From positions 1 through 17,057 of the forward strand of contig CAKZHP010000005.1 in NCBI GenBank assembly GCA_936924635.1: DNA of 17,057 nt. The letters run 5' to 3'. Origin of the DNA: an uncultured Propionibacteriaceae bacterium (GTDB lineage Bacteria > Actinomycetota > Actinomycetes > Propionibacteriales > Propionibacteriaceae). The notes under the pieces were generated by a model. The model did not search any database. It worked only from the letters and a program-made list of their open reading frames with translations, and was not told the DNA's origin. Both the position numbers and the translations under genes were made by a program. Position 1 is the first letter of the stretch. Each line of letters begins with the position of its first letter. Shown piece by piece: positions 14,529-17,057 of the stretch.

Positions 14529-15458
14529 ATGCGTGTCGCCCGCGTGTTCCTGGCCGCACTCCTCGTCGTCATGGCCGGTCTGGTGGCCGCGCCCCCGCAG
14601 TCCCAGGCCGCCACGATGGCGCGCATCGTCGTCATCGACGAGAACGGCAACCTCCAGCTCAAGGAAGGGAGCATCAGCAGTCCCTGGCAGAACATCAAGT
14701 CAGGGCCCGGCCTGACCGATCCCCGCACCACCGCCACCCGGGTCGCCGTGCTCGAGCGCACGGGCAACACCAACCGTCTGTTGGTCAAGGAGGGCACCGC
14801 ACCCTGGGTGCTGGTCTCCGACAACGTCGCCAAGTACGCGATCTCGGGCAACCGCATCGGGGTGATCTTCGGAGCCGCCGGGGTGCCGGGCTCGCTGTAC
14901 GTCAAGGAGGGCAACGCCGGGTGGACCCAGCTGCTGTCAGGTGCTGTGCGTGAGATGGATCTGACACCGACCCGGATAGGGGTCCTGGTAGCAGACGGGG
15001 AGCAGCCCTGCACGGGCTCCTCGAGCTACTGCGACTCCCACACGGTCTTCACCAAGAGCGGCCCGGTGAACGCTGGCTGGGAGCGCGAGATGTCAGGCAT
15101 CTACGGCCAGTTCTGCAGCAGCAAGGTCTACGGCTGCATGCCCATCACCCTCAAGATGCAGCTGACCGACAACCGCATCTTCGTCAGTATGTTCAACCGG
15201 CTCGTCGCCACCGAGGCCGACTCCCCGGTCATCACCATCACCGAGAATGCCAGCGCGTGGGACGCGCACGACACCCGCGTCTGCTCGAACATCGCGGGCC
15301 ATGGCCTCCACTGCAAGCTGACGTCCCTGACCGGCCCCTGGGTGACGCGCGTCGGCGTCGTCAGCTGGGCCAGCCCCGCGCGCACCAGGCGATCTGGTCG
15401 AGGATGCTCAGGCGCGGCTCGAACTCTCGGCCGCCCTGGTCGTACGGCACGGGCGTGA
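14529..15458 (+). CDS. Secreted propeller-like protein, C-terminally truncated (paralog 2)
   Basis: A 309-residue frame with a signal peptide (MRVARVFLAALLVVMAGLVA..., AQAATMAR junction shared with paralog 1). It follows paralog 1 closely for residues 1-272, including ERTGNTNRLLVKEG, GSLYVKEGNAGWTQLLSGAV, LTPTRIGVLVADGE and all three cysteine pairs. After LTGPWV (codon ending 15344) similarity stops. The last 65 residues of paralog 1, which include the seventh repeat, are replaced by 37 Arg/Gly-rich residues, most of them the antisense reading of the 3' end of the WbqC-like gene; the frame overlaps that gene by 98 bp. This looks like a deletion or rearrangement after tandem duplication. It may be a non-functional copy; a six-blade product is possible but would lack the closing repeat. 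Confidence 0.75.
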   Translation: MRVARVFLAALLVVMAGLVAAPPQSQAATMARIVVIDENGNLQLKEGSISSPWQNIKSGPGLTDPRTTATRVAVLERTGNTNRLLVKEGTAPWVLVSDNVAKYAISGNRIGVIFGAAGVPGSLYVKEGNAGWTQLLSGAVREMDLTPTRIGVLVADGEQPCTGSSSYCDSHTVFTKSGPVNAGWEREMSGIYGQFCSSKVYGCMPITLKMQLTDNRIFVSMFNRLVATEADSPVITITENASAWDAHDTRVCSNIAGHGLHCKLTSLTGPWVTRVGVVSWASPARTRRSGRGCSGAARTLGRPGRTARA

Positions 15459-16020
15459 ACGAGTGATAGGTGACCTCGATGCCCCGGTCGGCGAACAGCG
15501 ACTCGTCCAGGTAGTCGCGGCCGGAGGGCCCTGAGAGATAGGTGTCGCCGCCCGTCTCGGCGACGATCTCGGCCAGCAGCGCGCTCGACGAGCCGCGCGC
15601 TGCCAGCGCCGAGGCCCGCACCAGGGGCACCTCCCAGCCCAGGTAGCCCGTGATCCGCCCCAGCAGGTCGCAGCACAGGTCGGCGAGCAGCGTGTGCCCC
15701 GCCGCGTATGTCTCCTCCAGCAGCCCCAGCACGTCGGCCGCGTACGGCGCCCGTCCGTACACCGCCTGAACCGTCTTCAGGTGCTCCGCGCGCCACGGCC
15801 GCACCTCGTTCACCTCGACCGCGCTGGTGAGCTGCCCCGTACGCCCCTTCGTCAGCACGGGCACCGTCAGCCACTGGCCGCCCTGGATCTGCACGCGGTT
15901 CTGGTACGACCCCTTGCTGAACGGCACCGTGTCGAGCAGCACGAACACCTCAGCCTGCCGCATCTTGTCGAAGAACCCCGTCCAGGGGGCGAAGTTCGGC
16001 TGGTGGATGGTGACGATCAC
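15361..16020 (-). CDS. WbqC family protein
   Basis: A 219-residue cytoplasmic protein starting VIVTIHQPNFAPWTGFFDKM, the hallmark N-terminus of the WbqC family, followed by VFVLLDTVPFSKGSYQNRVQ and later TYLSGPSGRDYLDESLF, and ending LSILDQIAWCARGWPS. Full family length. GTG start at 16020 overlaps the TGA of the upstream PIG-L gene (GTGA), so the two are translationally coupled. WbqC proteins occur in O-antigen and polysaccharide loci and are proposed to act in sugar modification; the reaction is not established. The 3' end is overlapped in antisense by the truncated propeller paralog. Confidence 0.88.
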   Translation of the reverse strand: MIVTIHQPNFAPWTGFFDKMRQAEVFVLLDTVPFSKGSYQNRVQIQGGQWLTVPVLTKGRTGQLTSAVEVNEVRPWRAEHLKTVQAVYGRAPYAADVLGLLEETYAAGHTLLADLCCDLLGRITGYLGWEVPLVRASALAARGSSSALLAEIVAETGGDTYLSGPSGRDYLDESLFADRGIEVTYHSFTPVPYDQGGREFEPRLSILDQIAWCARGWPS

Positions 16021-16655
16021 AGGCGGATACGGATCATCTCGTACGCCTCTGCCCACGGCGCCTTCACCATGAGCCCGCGCATCCGGGCGATCGACTCGAT
16101 GACGTCGCGCTGGAAGTACGGGCGGCCCATCGACAGCTGCGACTCGTAGTGCGTCAGCGCGTCCCACTTCGCCTCTACGTGCCGCTCCTGCAGCGTCACG
16201 AACGCCGACGCCGAGAACGTGATGTGGTTCCACGGCAGCTCGTAGCCCAGCAGCGTCAGGTGCTTGTACGCCCGCAGCCCCTCCGCGTACACGGTGGCGT
16301 GGTCCTGGTGGAGGTCGGCGCCCGAGGGCACCAGCACCCACTCGGGTGACAGCTCGCGGCCCAGCTGCACCAGGATCTCCAGCACCTCCTGGCGGTGGTA
16401 GCCCAGCTCGCGTACGGGGAAGTCGTAGACGAACCGTCGCTCCTCCGGCACGCCCAGGGAGTCGAGCGCGGCCTCGCACTCCTCCTTGAGCTGGCCCGTG
16501 CGCGACCCCTCCGGCAACGACTTCTCCGCCGTCGAGAAGACCGCCACGGAGACCTCGACGCCCTCCTCCAGCCACCGCGCCATCGAGCCGCCGCAGCCGA
16601 GCTCGGCGTCGTCGGTGTGCGGCGCGAGCACCAGGATTCGCTTCGGGTCGATCAC
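16017..16655 (-). CDS. PIG-L/LmbE family zinc-dependent deacetylase
   Basis: A 212-residue protein beginning VIDPKRILVLAPHTDDAELG. The PIG-L zinc motif, usually A-H-P-D-D-E, appears as A-P-H-T-D-D-A-E (His13, Asp15, Asp16, Glu18), and the second site is HQDH (His116, His119) after VPSGADL. Family enzymes remove N-acetyl groups from GlcNAc-containing small molecules or glycolipids. The start GTG 16655 was chosen because the conserved core begins at once and a -10 box stands 7 bases upstream; a longer in-frame start at 16757 adds unsupported sequence. Together with WbqC it forms a two-gene unit probably acting on one sugar intermediate (inference). Substrate unknown. Confidence 0.9.
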   Translation of the reverse strand: MIDPKRILVLAPHTDDAELGCGGSMARWLEEGVEVSVAVFSTAEKSLPEGSRTGQLKEECEAALDSLGVPEERRFVYDFPVRELGYHRQEVLEILVQLGRELSPEWVLVPSGADLHQDHATVYAEGLRAYKHLTLLGYELPWNHITFSASAFVTLQERHVEAKWDALTHYESQLSMGRPYFQRDVIESIARMRGLMVKAPWAEAYEMIRIRL

Positions 16656-16662
16656 GCGGGCG

Positions 16663-16668
16663 AGCCTA
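16663..16668 (-). promoter_or_regulatory. Leaderless-type -10 box for the PIG-L/WbqC unit
   Basis: On the minus strand, TAGGCT is followed by 7 bases and then the GTG at 16655, with no ribosome binding site between. The mRNA would begin at or next to the start codon. Confidence 0.5.
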
Positions 16669-16706
16669 TCGCCGGGTCTCGGCCCATCCGGTGAGGCCCG
16701 GCGGTG

Positions 16707-17057
16707 ATGCTCAGCCATGGCTACCTGATCTCGGTGGAGAACGAGGACGTCGGCCACATCGGCCCCGCGCCGAGGTGGTCTCGATGCTGGAGTGGTTGCC
16801 GGCTGGCGCTGGGGGAGACCGCAACCCAGGACACAGGCCTGTTCTGCTGGCGGGACGACAACGAGGAGGTGGCCCTCGTCGGCATCGAGGACCGCGCCTG
16901 GGCGTTACGTCCCTTCGTCCGACGGACGCTACCGTCGAGGCGGCCGCCGTCCTCGCCCAGACGCTGCGCGCGCAGCCGACCACGCGGGGGGCGGCCTCCG
17001 CGGTGGCCGTACACCCCGCAGGCCCGACCCGCGAGGTCTGACCCGCATCCGCACAGC
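16707..17057 (+). pseudogene. Weak ORF, possibly a decayed small gene, open to the window edge
   Basis: ATG 16707 opens a frame that runs to the right edge (117 codons). Protein-like text alternates between two frames: MLSHGYLISVENEDVGHIGP and TGLFCWRDDNEEVALVGIED in this frame, EVVSMLEWLPAG (about 16775-16805) and RPTDATVEAAAVLAQTLRAQ (about 16918-16977) in the frame one base earlier. The rest of each frame is Arg/Pro-rich and unlikely to be coding. That pattern suggests a small gene broken by indels, or a chance reading. No family recognised. Region 16669-16706 shows only a weak GTGAGG. Confidence 0.25.

Noticed and set aside
1..17057. CRISPR arrays, tRNA or rRNA genes, transposases, prophage genes
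   Set aside because: No regularly spaced direct repeats, cloverleaf-type sequences, transposase motifs or phage structural genes were seen.

Overview
This window is high-GC DNA from an actinobacterium (Actinomycetota). Evidence: GTG starts are common, adjacent genes join by 4-bp GTGA overlaps, many starts follow TAGNNT -10 boxes, and it encodes an actinobacterial-type fused RmlC-RmlD enzyme, a DUF2871 protein, an LPETG-anchored protein and a lipoprotein. A strong bias for the word GTACG would fit Propionibacteriales/Nocardioidaceae, but that placement is inference only. No tRNA, rRNA, CRISPR array or insertion sequence was seen.

Layout. (1) 1-2269: a two-gene minus-strand unit (DUF2871 membrane protein, then a DHA2-type MFS exporter running off the left edge) faces a TetR-family regulator; the 109-bp gap holds a perfect 15-bp palindrome and a degenerate copy over overlapping divergent promoters, a typical self-regulated efflux switch. 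(2) 2361-3291: a small acidic ORF followed by an unrecognised His-rich 246-residue protein, less GC-rich than its surroundings; its layout resembles a toxin-antitoxin or accessory module and it is the best candidate for something undescribed. (3) 3447-4493: a secreted SH3-repeat/RlpA-like wall protein whose first SH3 repeat now lies in another frame between two compensating frameshifts. (4) 4549-6831: the RmlC-RmlD fusion for dTDP-L-rhamnose, coupled to a TIGR01777-type epimerase. (5) 6869-7355: a decayed squalene-cyclase-like gene that keeps a leaderless-type promoter. (6) 7517-10027: a large wall-anchored surface protein (propeller-like region, Fn3-like, two DUF11-like repeats, LPETG). (7) 10202-11068: a minus-strand lipoprotein, convergent with (6) across a perfect 12-bp-stem hairpin. 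(8) 11282-13144: a membrane CapD/WbpM-type nucleotide-sugar 4,6-dehydratase. (9) 13293-15458: two tandem paralogous secreted propeller-like proteins separated by a 37-bp hairpin; the second has lost its last repeat and runs antisense into the next gene. (10) 15361-16655: a minus-strand PIG-L deacetylase/WbqC pair with a GTGA overlap. (11) 16656-17057: a weak, possibly decayed ORF.

The common theme is the cell envelope: nucleotide-sugar synthesis and remodelling (RmlCD, epimerase, CapD, PIG-L, WbqC) mixed with exported, anchored or lipid-modified proteins. Joint action in one surface glycan is plausible but not shown; no glycosyltransferase, flippase or sortase is in the window. Several genes are disrupted, suggesting an actively rearranging accessory region.
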